Below the pieces are notes generated by a model. It did not search any database, was not told the DNA's origin, and worked only from the letters and a program-made list of their open reading frames with translations. The position numbers and the translations under genes are program-made. Positions 8,040 to 16,667 of a stretch of DNA of 16,799 nucleotides are shown one piece after another; the stretch's first letter is position 1, and each line of letters starts with the position of its first letter. Origin of the DNA: Cerioporus squamosus (taxonomy: Eukaryota; Basidiomycota; Agaricomycetes; Polyporales; Polyporaceae); assembly GCA_022592435.1 (NCBI GenBank), contig JABYQS010000620.1, positions 1-16,799 of the forward strand, in the 5' to 3' direction.

Positions 8040-9100
8040 GTAAGTCGGACGTTGCCATGTCCACAGCGAAACATTCCACTCACTTTACAGCGCACACAGC
8101 GCTCGAGAGGGGTGAAGATACACCCAGGAGAGCAGGACACACGCGGGTCTCTCTTGCAGCGGCGGCGGGTGCTTACCACGTCCTACAGTTCTCATGTCGT
8201 CCAGCCTCGTCCCGGGAGAGCTGGCAAGCAGCCCGGGAGTACTTGGGTGTACTTGGGCGCGACGGTAAGTCACTCCAGCCGCCGGGAGCGCTGTTCATAG
8301 CCTTGGCGCCTTGACGGTGAGCGTGTTCTGTGAGTCGCATGGGGTGCGCGGCGCTGTGACGAGCAAAGGAAGTAAGTCACATGTCGGCGTGTCGACAGCG
8401 AGGCATCCCCACTTACTTCGCAGTGTAGACACGGCTCGAAAGGCCCAGAGACACCCGGGAGAGCCGGAGACATGCAGGACTCTCGGTCCAGGAGCTTCAG
8501 GCTTCGCGGGAGCAACACGGACTTGTCGGACTGGTCTTCTGGAACAGAAAACGGGCTGCGATGAGCGAAGGAGGTAAGTCAGACGTCGACATGCCCATAG
8601 CGAGATATCCACTTACTTGGCAGCGTAGACACGGCTTGATAGGGGCAAATCCGGGAGCTTCAGGCCTCGCTAGAGCCAGGCGAACTTGCCAGACTCAGAG
8701 CTTGATCACGATGGACAAGTGAATGGCCTGCAACGAGCAAAAGAGGTAGCTTAGCCGTCGGTGCGTCCATACCGAGATATTCCAACTCACTTTGCAGTGT
8801 CGGTGCATCAAGACAAAATGGAGAGCCCGGGAGACACGTCTGGGGATCACATCTCGTCGTTCGAGAGCCTCACGTCGCCTTGGTCCGGGAGCTCCAGGCT
8901 TCGCAAGCGCAACGTGCACTTGCCCAAGCTCAAAGCTGGATCACGATCGAACAGTGAACGGGCTACGACAAGGTAAGTTAGACGTCGGTGTGTCCATACG
9001 GAGACATTCCAACGTTGTTGCATCAAGACGAAGTTGAGAGGCCTGAAGATGCATCCCGGGAGCTCATCTCGTCGTTCGAGAGCCTTGAGAGATGAGCCTG
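8040..9100 (+). repeat. Degenerate tandem array with intron-like cores
   Basis: Five units, spaced about 332, 202, 172 and 227 bases apart, each contain a 50-52 nt core bounded like a spliceosomal intron. The cores are 8040-8090, 8372-8423, 8574-8623 and 8746-8797, plus a broken fifth starting at 8973. Cores begin GTAAGT (GTAGCT in the fourth), share an inner block like ACGTCG...CCATAGCGAGA, and end CACTYACTT..CAG. Each is preceded by a GAGCRAARGAG-like segment. Between cores lie related segments with CCCGGGAG, GGGAGCTTCAGGCTTCGC and similar words. Units 1-3 and units 4-5 form two subgroups by the sequence after the acceptor. No reading frame stays open through all units. A weaker related segment occurs at about 7850-8030. 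Confidence 0.8.
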
Positions 9101-9291
9101 CGATGCTCGATCCTGGCCGGCGGGGGACGGCATGAGTATGGATGTTTGCGAGGTACGTTGGAAGTTCAGGAGACGGACGCACCTCGGAATGACCAGGATG
9201 GAGACGAGTAGGCGGCCAGCAGCAGGGACAAGGTATCACCAAGGACGGTCTTCAGTGATGGCGACGTGTAGCTCCGTGCCACTGAGTACAG

Positions 9292-9675
9292 GTGCGGCGG
9301 CGACGAGCATCTGGACAGCATGCCATGGCACCTCTGTCCCAGTGCTTGCTGGGAGTGATGTGCGCTGTGACAAGCAGGTAAGAGGTGAGCAGGACGTTGC
9401 ATGGAACAGCTAACAGGCGTACCTCATTGTAGATCATTCCGACTGGACATTGCGTCCCAGAACGCACTTGAACTCCGGACCAATGGACGAGAACATGCGC
9501 GATACCGACGATGCGTAGAAGTGCGCAGCCAGGCTCCGCGTCAAGTAGACGGAACAAGGTAGGGAGAGCGGTGAAGCAGTGCTCGGTGATGCAGCCCCAA
9601 GTCAAGCGCGGACGATGCAGCTCTGCGACTAGGACTTGGACAGCAGCATGCCGCCGAATCGACATGCACCGAAAG
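9292..9675 (+). CDS. Three in-phase exon-like pieces, unidentified
   Basis: Exons 9292-9377, 9433-9558 and 9621-9675 join without stops. The intron at 9378-9432 is strong: GTAAGA donor, AGCTAACAGG branch site and TTGTAG acceptor. The next (9559-9620) has GTAGGG and GATGCAG. The peptide includes SFRLDIASQNALELRTNG and ATRTWTAACRRIDM, with no known motif. In another frame the first exon reads ATSIWTACHG, resembling ATRTWTAAC of the third, so the exon pair appears duplicated. Exons ending ACAAG before GT recur at 8972, 9232 and 9558. A 190-codon minus-strand frame (9252-9824) opposes it. This may be an exon-duplicated gene fused to or grown out of the repeat array. Confidence 0.3.
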
Positions 9676-10010
9676 GTGAGCGGAACAGTGTTCACCTCGG
9701 TCCCCTGGTTCTCCTCCTTATGCCAGAGGGAGGAGACCTCATCAGCTGCTGCGTTGTTTGAGCACGAAGGTGGGTGAGACGTCGCATCTGAGGCAGTAGG
9801 TCGACGGCGTCTGGAGTTTGTCATGCTCGTAGGGGAGAAGGGAGCGATGTCGGGACTCGGCAGGTGGGAAAGTTCGACACGAAGTCGACGGGGGAAGGCG
9901 GAAGAGAGTCACTGTCAGACGACGCGTCGTATCCTCGAACGTGACGCCGGGAGGTGGCAGTGGGTGAAGAGTAACCTCGCTTCGCTGGGGTTCAAATTTG
10001 CGATACGCGG

Positions 10011-10118
10011 ATGGCAGGCTATTTCGTGCTTCTCTTCCAGGAGTTCTACCCCGTCACACAGCAAGTGCATCGGCAGAACCTTGAGAATGAGTCGATTACG
10101 AGCAGTCCGAGCTTGTAG
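10011..10118 (+). CDS. Short terminal exon candidate
   Basis: A 35-codon frame (MAGYFVLLFQEFYPVTQQVH, then RQNLENESITSSPSL) ends in TAG at 10116-10118. A CTTCTCTTCCAG acceptor lies just before the EFYPV part, so the exon could equally start at 10040. Its residue mix is unlike neighbouring noise. It would be the 3' end of a plus-strand gene converging on the minus-strand gene that ends at 10168, 50 bases away. Upstream exons are not assigned. Confidence 0.28.
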   Translation: MAGYFVLLFQEFYPVTQQVHRQNLENESITSSPSL

Positions 10119-10167
10119 TACGCTACAGTAAGTAACTGAGAACGAAGGTTTGAGCAATCATATACTA

Positions 10168-11133
10168 CTAGCTGTCGTACGAGTCCTCCGGCTCCACATC
10201 TGCGAACACAGGCAACTCCCGCCAGCCTGTGCTGTACCAGCCGAGCTTAACTCCGTACGGGGTGTGGAGCTGTGGAAGCGGACCCCTCCTTTGCGATGGC
10301 CTGACCTCGGCATCGACTGCAGCCGAGACCTCGTCCGAGACCTCTTTCGCGCTCTTCGGCCCGTTGCGGACGTAGCGGTGAGGAATGGCGACACCAGTCT
10401 TCTTGTCATGCTGGACTGGCCGTCTGCCGATGTTGCTGTAGCCGAAATTGGGTGCAGGTGCAGGGAACAGCGGGCCGGGGCAGACACTCGCAGGGTTGAG
10501 GTGTGCAGCGTGCAGCTGCTCTGGTGTCGCCTTCACAAAGTACAGCTGCGGCGGCTTGGCCTGAAGGAGCTCGAGGAGCTTCCGCATTGCCTTCATGCTG
10601 ACGTGACCCGTGCGGCTGAGGTTCATGAAGGGGAACTCGGGCGGCCACCCGTGCAGAACAACCTCGAGCGGAACGGCAACACGATCTCGGAACGAGAGAA
10701 GCGTCCAGCGCATCTTGGCATTCGGCACTCCAGACGTCTCGGCTGTGTGCGTGAGAGATGAACTCGGTCTTGAAATTTTGAGTGGGATGGGAAAGAACTA
10801 ACCAAGCGACGCGTTCAGCAGCATCCGGACAGTCCCTCGGACTTCTGCCTCTTTTGTACTGTACTCGGGTATGGCAGAAGGCCCCGGGAGTGGATGAACG
10901 AGGGCGGCACGGTGCAAGGAAGAGCGGGCAAGCTGGTCCAATGTACTGACAGCATCGGCGCGAAGATGAGGAGTAGCGACCATGATGAACCCAGCAGGCT
11001 GTGGGTCCACACAAGAGAGAGGGCGTGAGGCCTAGGGCTCGACGACGTTTGCAACGCAGGCAGATCCAAGTGTCTTTATATGCATACTTACTTCATGTGC
11101 CAGTTTCAGACTCGGACAAAATACCACGCACAT
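10168..11133 (-). CDS. Hypothetical fungal protein, three exons, about 270 residues
   Basis: On the minus strand, exons 11133-11092, 10998-10803 and 10742-10168 join in phase (813 nt including the TAG). Introns are 93 nt (GTAAGT...ACCCACAG) and 60 nt (GTTAGT...ACACAG). ATG 11133 is the first Met in the open frame; an internal Met (MVATPH) in exon 2 is an alternative. The core reads RWTLLSFRDRVAVPLEVVLH, then GWPPEFPFMNLS at about 111-122, followed by LLELLQAKPPQLYFVKATPE and a Pro-rich second half ending FADVEPEDSYDS. I recall multicopy agaricomycete hypothetical proteins with a similar GWP..VPF.NLS segment, but cannot verify this. No signal peptide, helix or catalytic motif is clear. It is single-copy in this window and not interrupted. 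Confidence 0.7.
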
Positions 11134-11389
11134 TGCAAGCAGCGCTACAAGAAGACAGACTGGCGGTGACGAACTCGGAGGTGCAGCGGCGACCAGGAAA
11201 GTCCCGGTTGTTCAGCATTACTTAGTCTATTTTGGCAGGACTTCTCGTCTTGTCGCCGGTACCGATTCTATGGGACAGAAGAAGGCTCGAAAGGACCATG
11301 TCTATTCAAGGCAATGGGAACACGGCTCGAGTCTGAGACACTCAGGATGTGTCCTCCGCATAATATTGAAGTTGGAAGGCTGGCTCTAG

Positions 11390-11701
11390 CTTCAAGACAG
11401 CGGCCTCGCCGCGACTCCGAGTCTCGCCGCAGCACAGATTCTCCGTCCCAGTCTGTCGGAGACATTAGAAGACTTCGAACTCGCCGATGGATTGGAACCG
11501 GTGTGTACAACCATGCTCCCGGCCCAAGACTCGAGCACCCTGCAGATGAAGCATGCCCTGGGGTGTGCAGAGAACACGGACATGTACCGAGGGCACACTG
11601 GCAAGTCTCCAGTCAAATTGTCGAGCAAGTCGTTTGCCATGTACTCTGTACTTGCAGATGGGCTGCTCATGACAGTATCCGACACCGAGGTGCAGATTAG
11701 A
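11390..11701 (+). CDS. Open exon-like frame of unknown product, plus strand
   Basis: After a GGCTCTAG acceptor-like site the plus strand is open for about 104 codons. It reads LQDSGLAATPSLAAAQILRP, then LEDFELADGLEPV, HALGCAENTDMYRGHTGKSP and SFAMYSVLADGLLMTVSDTE, up to a GTGAGC donor at 11702. Composition is balanced, with acidic residues and few Arg, which argues for real coding sequence. The minus strand is also open across it, so direction is not settled. Copy A holds only the last 50 or so bases of this frame at its left edge, with one base fewer (GATAGAG against GATTAGAG). No family recognised. Confidence 0.35.
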
Positions 11702-13444
11702 GTGAGCATCGTGGTCTCGAGCCTAGGCACAAGCCGCTCAAGTGCTGAATCCCACACCGTGTCACGTTGAACGATTCCGAAGACCGGTGCGCTCACCAGC
11801 AAGTCGGAACCGTCGCATGCGGTAGTGCAGCTCGGCCCTGGCTGCCGTCGAGAACGCTTGGCATTGCGATTGCATGTAGGACTCATTCAGGAGCGGGGAC
11901 GGAGGTCACACAATTCGCATGGGCAGGCAAAGAAGGTTGTATTCACTGGCAGTCGCCCGGGACGCACCTACTACTACCTACCAGAAAGCCGCAAGCAGGG
12001 TCTCGACACCGTGTCATGCAGCCCGGCAGCAAGCTCGCTGCGAGCACACCTCCCGCCCGACGTCATACCGGCTGTCGTGTGCATCCTGAATGCAATTAGC
12101 CTCCGCGAGCACTGCGGACATGTTCCGCTGCTTTGACTTCACACACTCAAGCGCAGCTTCGTCTGGAAGCTTCCGAGTTCATCAGCGGCGACTCGGAGGT
12201 CAGGAGACGTTCGTACTCGCCGACAGATCGGAGCCGTCGCGTCCAACTTCGACGCGATTATCCCAAAGCGAGCCCGATGCGAACGTTCGGACGGCGCAAC
12301 CGCACATGAAACGAACCTGTAGTTGGAGGACGCGGCGGATCCGGGATCCTTGCAGAGCACGACGTTCGCAATCCTGTCCTGTGCAAGAACAACGCGCGGA
12401 CTCTGACCGCGATACCTGCTCTCCCTCCAAGTCCAAGACGGCCGGGTTGCGCAATTCGAGCGCATTCGACGCCGAGCTCGTGCATTACGGGCTCAACGCC
12501 GTCTGCAAGTCAATGTCCGAGTCAACGTCAGTGCAATGCAAACCGTTCCGAGACGACCGGCGCACTCACCAGCAACTTGGAGCCGTCGCGTGCGTTGATT
12601 TAGCCATCCGACCCGACCCGGGCTAGCTCCTGAAATGCCATGCTTCAATGCGACTTCGAGCGGATCCACGCAGGTGCATGAGACGAGGAGAAGGATTGTA
12701 TCCACGAAGGAAGTACGATACATGGAAGCACACGACCTACCTGCAAGCTGCAAGCTGCAGCTCGTCGCCGCGCCGCTGCAGGCTGCGCTCCCACAGCGAA
12801 CGTCGTTCACATGGCCGCCCGGGATGCGATTAGCATGCGCGAGCACGAAGACTCGGATACGGTCCAGACTCACCGTCTACCAAAAGGTCGGAGCCGTCGC
12901 GTACCCGCCGTCCATGTAACCCGTCCGATCCCGCCGCTGTCTGCGACGACCGTGTCGTACGATGACGCTGCGACGGGCCAGGATTCCGGGGGTTCGCCGT
13001 GGACGTGTTCTGCACGGGCACGCGCCAAGGACGGAGCCCAATGCCACTTGCGCGGACGTCGACTGGGCCCCGCAAAGAGGACGTCGATTCCGGGACTTCC
13101 AAAGGTGTGCTGACACCTCCCAGCGTCCCTTGAGGCTCCTGCACAACGGGCGCACCGAGGGCCTCATCGTCTTCGATGTCCACGAGCTGCGGGGACTTCG
13201 TCTGGACTAGCTTTCCTGGCGAAGTTGCGATCGCGGGCCCGACACGAACATGAGCTGGAACCGCCGTGCACATCCCCACCGCCCAGGCGAACGGCTCCCT
13301 GATGACGTTAGAACGGCCATATTTGCGCTGTTTGTCGTGCAGCCGAGGCGGAGCGTGCGTGTTCGGGCTTGACCAAGCGAGTCCTCGACCCTGTCGCGTC
13401 CGCGTGATGGTTCGTCCGGGTTCTGGGGCACCGCCGCGTCGCAT
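11392..13444 (-). CDS. Unidentified multi-exon gene candidate, copy B
   Basis: This is the repeat counterpart of the candidate at 1-1786, with its downstream part present. A continuous 204-codon Ser/Pro/Arg-rich frame runs from ATG 13444 down to 12830. Smaller exon-like pieces follow. A candidate last intron runs from about 11813 to 11757, with a GTGAGC donor, a CGTGACA branch-like site and a TTCAG acceptor. It joins an exon ending RMRRFRLA to a long frame that stays open to 11392. That last frame contains LERLVPRLETTM and a Cys-containing segment, and lies opposite an equally open plus-strand frame. No family is recognisable and no membrane segment is clear. Low Lys and high Arg/Ser content fits GC-rich fungal sequence as well as a true gene. 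Confidence 0.33.
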
Positions 13445-13506
13445 TGACTCTGACGCGCGGCCGCCGACGACACACGAGACTGGGCCGTGCGTGGCTACGC
13501 GGGAGG

Positions 13507-13580
13507 TATAAGTACTGCCCGGAGAGCGAACAGACGGGGCATGGGTTGCTCACATCGTCTTCCCTCCCCCGTTCTCCCTC
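13507..13580 (+). promoter_or_regulatory. TATA box and pyrimidine-rich core promoter, copy B
   Basis: This is the copy B counterpart: TATAAGTA at 13507-13514, followed by the same CT-rich tract at about 13557-13580 and an ATG at 13715. Confidence 0.6.
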
Positions 13581-13714
13581 TGCGCGGCTTTATTCGACGT
13601 CCTGCTGCCCTGCTCGTTTGATGTCATCGCTGCCCTGACACTCGGCCGCTGTTCTCGCCATCGTCCTCGTTTCAACTCGTCGTCGCCGTGGCCGTCCCGC
13701 CGCCCGAGCTCGCC

Positions 13715-13937
13715 ATGTCCAAGGGTACGTGTACTTTACACCGCCGTGTTCCGTCCGTACAGCTCGCTGACGTGGTGTGCGAACGTTCGACAGCCTCGAC
13801 TGGGGCGTAGTTCCGCCGCCAGAGCCGTGCGCCAGCTGCACCGGGAGGGCCATGAGAGCATGGTGTTCGTCCGGTACGTCCTCCGTGTTGCCGCTCCCGC
13901 CCTGACCTATGCGAGTGAGACTATGTTACAGCTGTAG
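13715..13937 (+). CDS. Start of a small spliced gene, product unknown, copy B
   Basis: Copy B of the gene at 2058-2275, with the same ATG, donor, branch and acceptor order. Copy B has one extra base at each of several homopolymers or runs: after the start (AAGGG), in the first intron, in the middle exon (TGGGGCG and CCGCCGCC) and in the second intron. Neither copy gives a clean open frame through the middle exon, consistent with sequencing indels in both. Confidence 0.4.
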
Positions 13938-15064
13938 GCGGCGGAGCTGGGGTGGGAGCGTGGTGCAGGTGACGACGAGCGAGCGGAGGCGCGGTGACTG
14001 GGTCGGCGTGAGCGGTCAGTGGTAAGTTGGGTCAGTACCAGTAGTAGTGTGTATGTATGTAGCACGTACCAGGCCAATACACACGTCTTTTGCCCTGTCC
14101 CTCTCCCGTGCCCGCCTGAGCCCGCGAGGCTGCGCGTCGCCGCGGCGTTGCGTCTGCTGCCGTTCGCATACGCGGTTTGAGTCGTGTGCGTGTTCGCGAA
14201 CGTTGAGACGACAGCGTGAGGCGGCGGTGTCGGACTCCGGTGCTTGACAGTTGTATGGCCGTGGAAATGCGACGGCGGAGAGGGATGTCGGACGAACCTG
14301 GGCTGGCGGAGAGACTTGCAGCGCGTGTACGCTTGGTGACTTCGGAGTGCGCGACGACGCGATGCATCCGAGCGCAGTGCGCCTTAAGCCCGAAGGGAGG
14401 CGCGTCGGTGGTGGGCCTGGAGAGCCGCGGCCAGCGTGGGTGGCTGGGCAGAGGCAGATGCAGATGCAGTCGCAAGGCAGTCGGGATGCAGAGCGAGACG
14501 GAACGGCGTCGCGTCTTGGAGAGCGAGCAGAGAGAGGCCTTGGCACATTGAGAGAGCGTCGAGTGCAGAGAGGAGCGAGAGAGGGCGAGTGGACGTCCTG
14601 TGTGAGTGAGCGCGACGAGGAGGGGTGCTAGTAGAGGGCGCCTTTGAATACATTCCTCTGCCCCGCTGAATCCGTCCCCCGCGAAGTCCCATGTCCCCAT
14701 CCTACTGGCACGTATGCCCCCGTCTAGCCCGGCTCGACGCGCAGCGCACGCAGGACGTCGCAAAATGTCGCTAGGACATAGGAGACCTACATACGAGAGG
14801 TGCGCTTGTCAGCTTCGCATTCTGTGCACGATGGCTCACCTGTGCTACTGCAGCAATGAACGGGCAGTATCTCGACGAGATCGCGTCGTCTGCCGTGTAA
14901 CGCAAATCGCCTGTCTCGTACGAGCCCCTCCGTCGTCTGGGTGTGCTCCAAAGCGATCCCAGTGCTCCCGCGGGAAGGGCGGGCGATTTGCAGCGCGCGC
15001 CGGGAGAATTCTGGTCGTCAGCGGCGAACGGCGGCTAGAGCGAGACTAATTGGAGGTGACAACA
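13938..15064. other. Purine-rich stretch without a dependable gene, copy B
   Basis: Copy B counterpart of 2276-3405, with about a dozen single-base indels relative to it. The long minus-strand frames change extent between copies, as expected if they are not coding. Confidence 0.5.
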
Positions 15065-15430
15065 ATGCACACGGTAGGTCAGCATCGCATACCGCAGGAC
15101 CTTAGCTGACGCGACGTACCTATAGATGTGTGTAGAGCGCGGAGTGTGCGGCGACAGACGGCGAATTTGCGACGTAACGTGCTCATGGGGGCCTATCGCG
15201 TACGCACTCGGAGTCGATGGAGGGACGTCCTGGTATGGCTCTGCGCATCGTTGCGGGTTCTGAAACGGTCAGGAGTCCACGGTACGTGCACAGTTGTCAA
15301 ACACTTACGAGGGCGCGCTACATGGCGGAATAGAGACGTCCCGACGGGCGACGCGAGTCGAGAGGGACGCACAGACGTCGTCAGTGAGGTACAGGCCCTT
15401 CGAGACCGGTCTTGGTGTGCGCGGAGGTGA
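15065..15430 (+). CDS. Weak two-exon ORF, hypothetical, copy B
   Basis: Copy B of the ORF at 3406-3772: same ATG context, intron and stop. A one-base loss near 15149 (GCGGCGA against GCGGGCGA) breaks the frame between the second-exon start and the rest. One substitution (3624 in copy A) also separates the copies. Confidence 0.22.
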
Positions 15431-15938
15431 GGGGAGGAGGATAGATGCGGGCAAGTGGGACTGAGGAATGCACGACCTAGGATATCATTGCTGCCAGACT
15501 GTCGAGTACATGTAGACTACAGCGCGCGGAGGAGGAGGGAAAGCGGCAGGGAGGGAGAACGGCACTCACTGGGAGACGTGTCTGCGGATGCGGGAGGAGG
15601 TCGCGCACGGTGGAGATGCGCCAAGGGAGGTCTTGACTGAGCTTGAGGGACGGACCCAGGGCGAGAGAGGCCGGCTACCCTGCTGGAACGCGGCCGAGTG
15701 CGAGGAGAGGCGAGGACCGAGGTGCAGAGAGGCGAGAGACGCGTCCAACACAAGTCGAGTGAGCTGCAGACGTATGTGTCCGAACCAGACCGTTGCACGC
15801 GACCTCGGGGGAGACGGCGGTTGGCGCTGAAGAGCCTTCGACGGTGACCATGACCTCGGCTGCACTCCTCCTCGCGCTTGCTCAGGATGTCTTGCTCGCC
15901 TCCTCACTCACTGTCTGCATTCGAGTACGCCGAATACC
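15431..15938. other. Upstream region of the coatomer zeta gene, copy B
   Basis: Counterpart of 3773-4279. Apart from a one-base difference near 15526 it matches copy A base for base as far as I can follow, making it the best-agreeing part of the repeat. It holds the same GA-rich then pyrimidine-rich layout before the RET3 start. Confidence 0.45.
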
Positions 15939-16667
15939 ATGGACTTGTCGCCTACACGGTCACCGCGTTCCTCATCATCGACACCGACGGCCATCGCGTC
16001 CTCGCAAAGTACGACTCGCCATCCGAACGGCGAGTCGAAGAAGCTCGCCACGCTGAAGGAGCAGCGGCTTTTGAGAAGGGGCTCTTCCAAAAGACGAAGA
16101 AGGCCGGAGGTGCGTCCATGACCGGTGTGCATCGTGCTCTCTGTCGCTCATCGCTGCTGTTCTGCTGAATGGCCCACCGCTCCGTTCATGCGCATATATA
16201 GGCGACATCATCCTGTACGACTCGCACCTCGCGGTCTACAAGCACTCGCTCGACCTCATCTTCTACATCATCGGCGACCCGACCGAGAACGAGCTCATGC
16301 TGAACGCTGCCCTGGTCGCGTTCTCCGACGCGGTCATGCTCCTTCTGCGCAACCAAGTGGAGAAGCGCGGAGTGCTGAGAACCTGGACCTTGTTCTCCTC
16401 TGTCTAGACAGACAATCGACGACGGGTGAGTGCCTTCCACCCGCTGTCTCACCCGTCTGCTCGTGCGCGGCGGAGCCCGCTCGTACATGTGGGGCTGATG
16501 CACATATGCTGGGCAGAATCATCGTGGAGACCGACTCGACGACGATCGCGTCCCGGGTCAGCCGGCCAAGGGCGGACACAACAGAGATAGTCATCAACGA
16601 GCAGACGATCCTGAGCGCATACCAGACGGTGAAGGAGAAGATGCAGCAGAGGATAGGGCAGCTTTAG
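15939..16667 (+). CDS. RET3: Coatomer subunit zeta (COPI), copy B, several frame breaks
   Basis: Second copy of RET3; exons correspond to 15939-16109, 16202-16425 and 16517-16667. It shares the one-base phase change near 16020 with copy A. It also lacks single bases relative to copy A at four more places: near 15951 (GCTCTAC to GCCTAC), near 16067 (CGGGCT to CGGCT), near 16376 (GCTTGAG to GCTGAG) and near 16409 (GACGAGAC to GACAGAC). As written it cannot be translated through. Introns and splice sites are unchanged. Because the lost bases resemble read errors, I would treat this as a noisy second reading of the same gene and not a proven pseudogene. Confidence 0.9.

Noticed and set aside
8040..9040. 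CRISPR array
   Set aside because: Units are diverged, unequally spaced and intron-like; there are no constant short repeats with unique spacers and no cas genes, and the DNA is eukaryotic.
9252..9824. 190-codon minus-strand ORF
   Set aside because: No recognisable motif, and the plus strand here has strong introns and in-phase exons. Kept only as a competing reading.
9976..10008. tRNA T-arm (GGTTCAAAT)
   Set aside because: The bases flanking TTCAAAT do not pair and no acceptor stem, D-arm or anticodon arm can be built around it.
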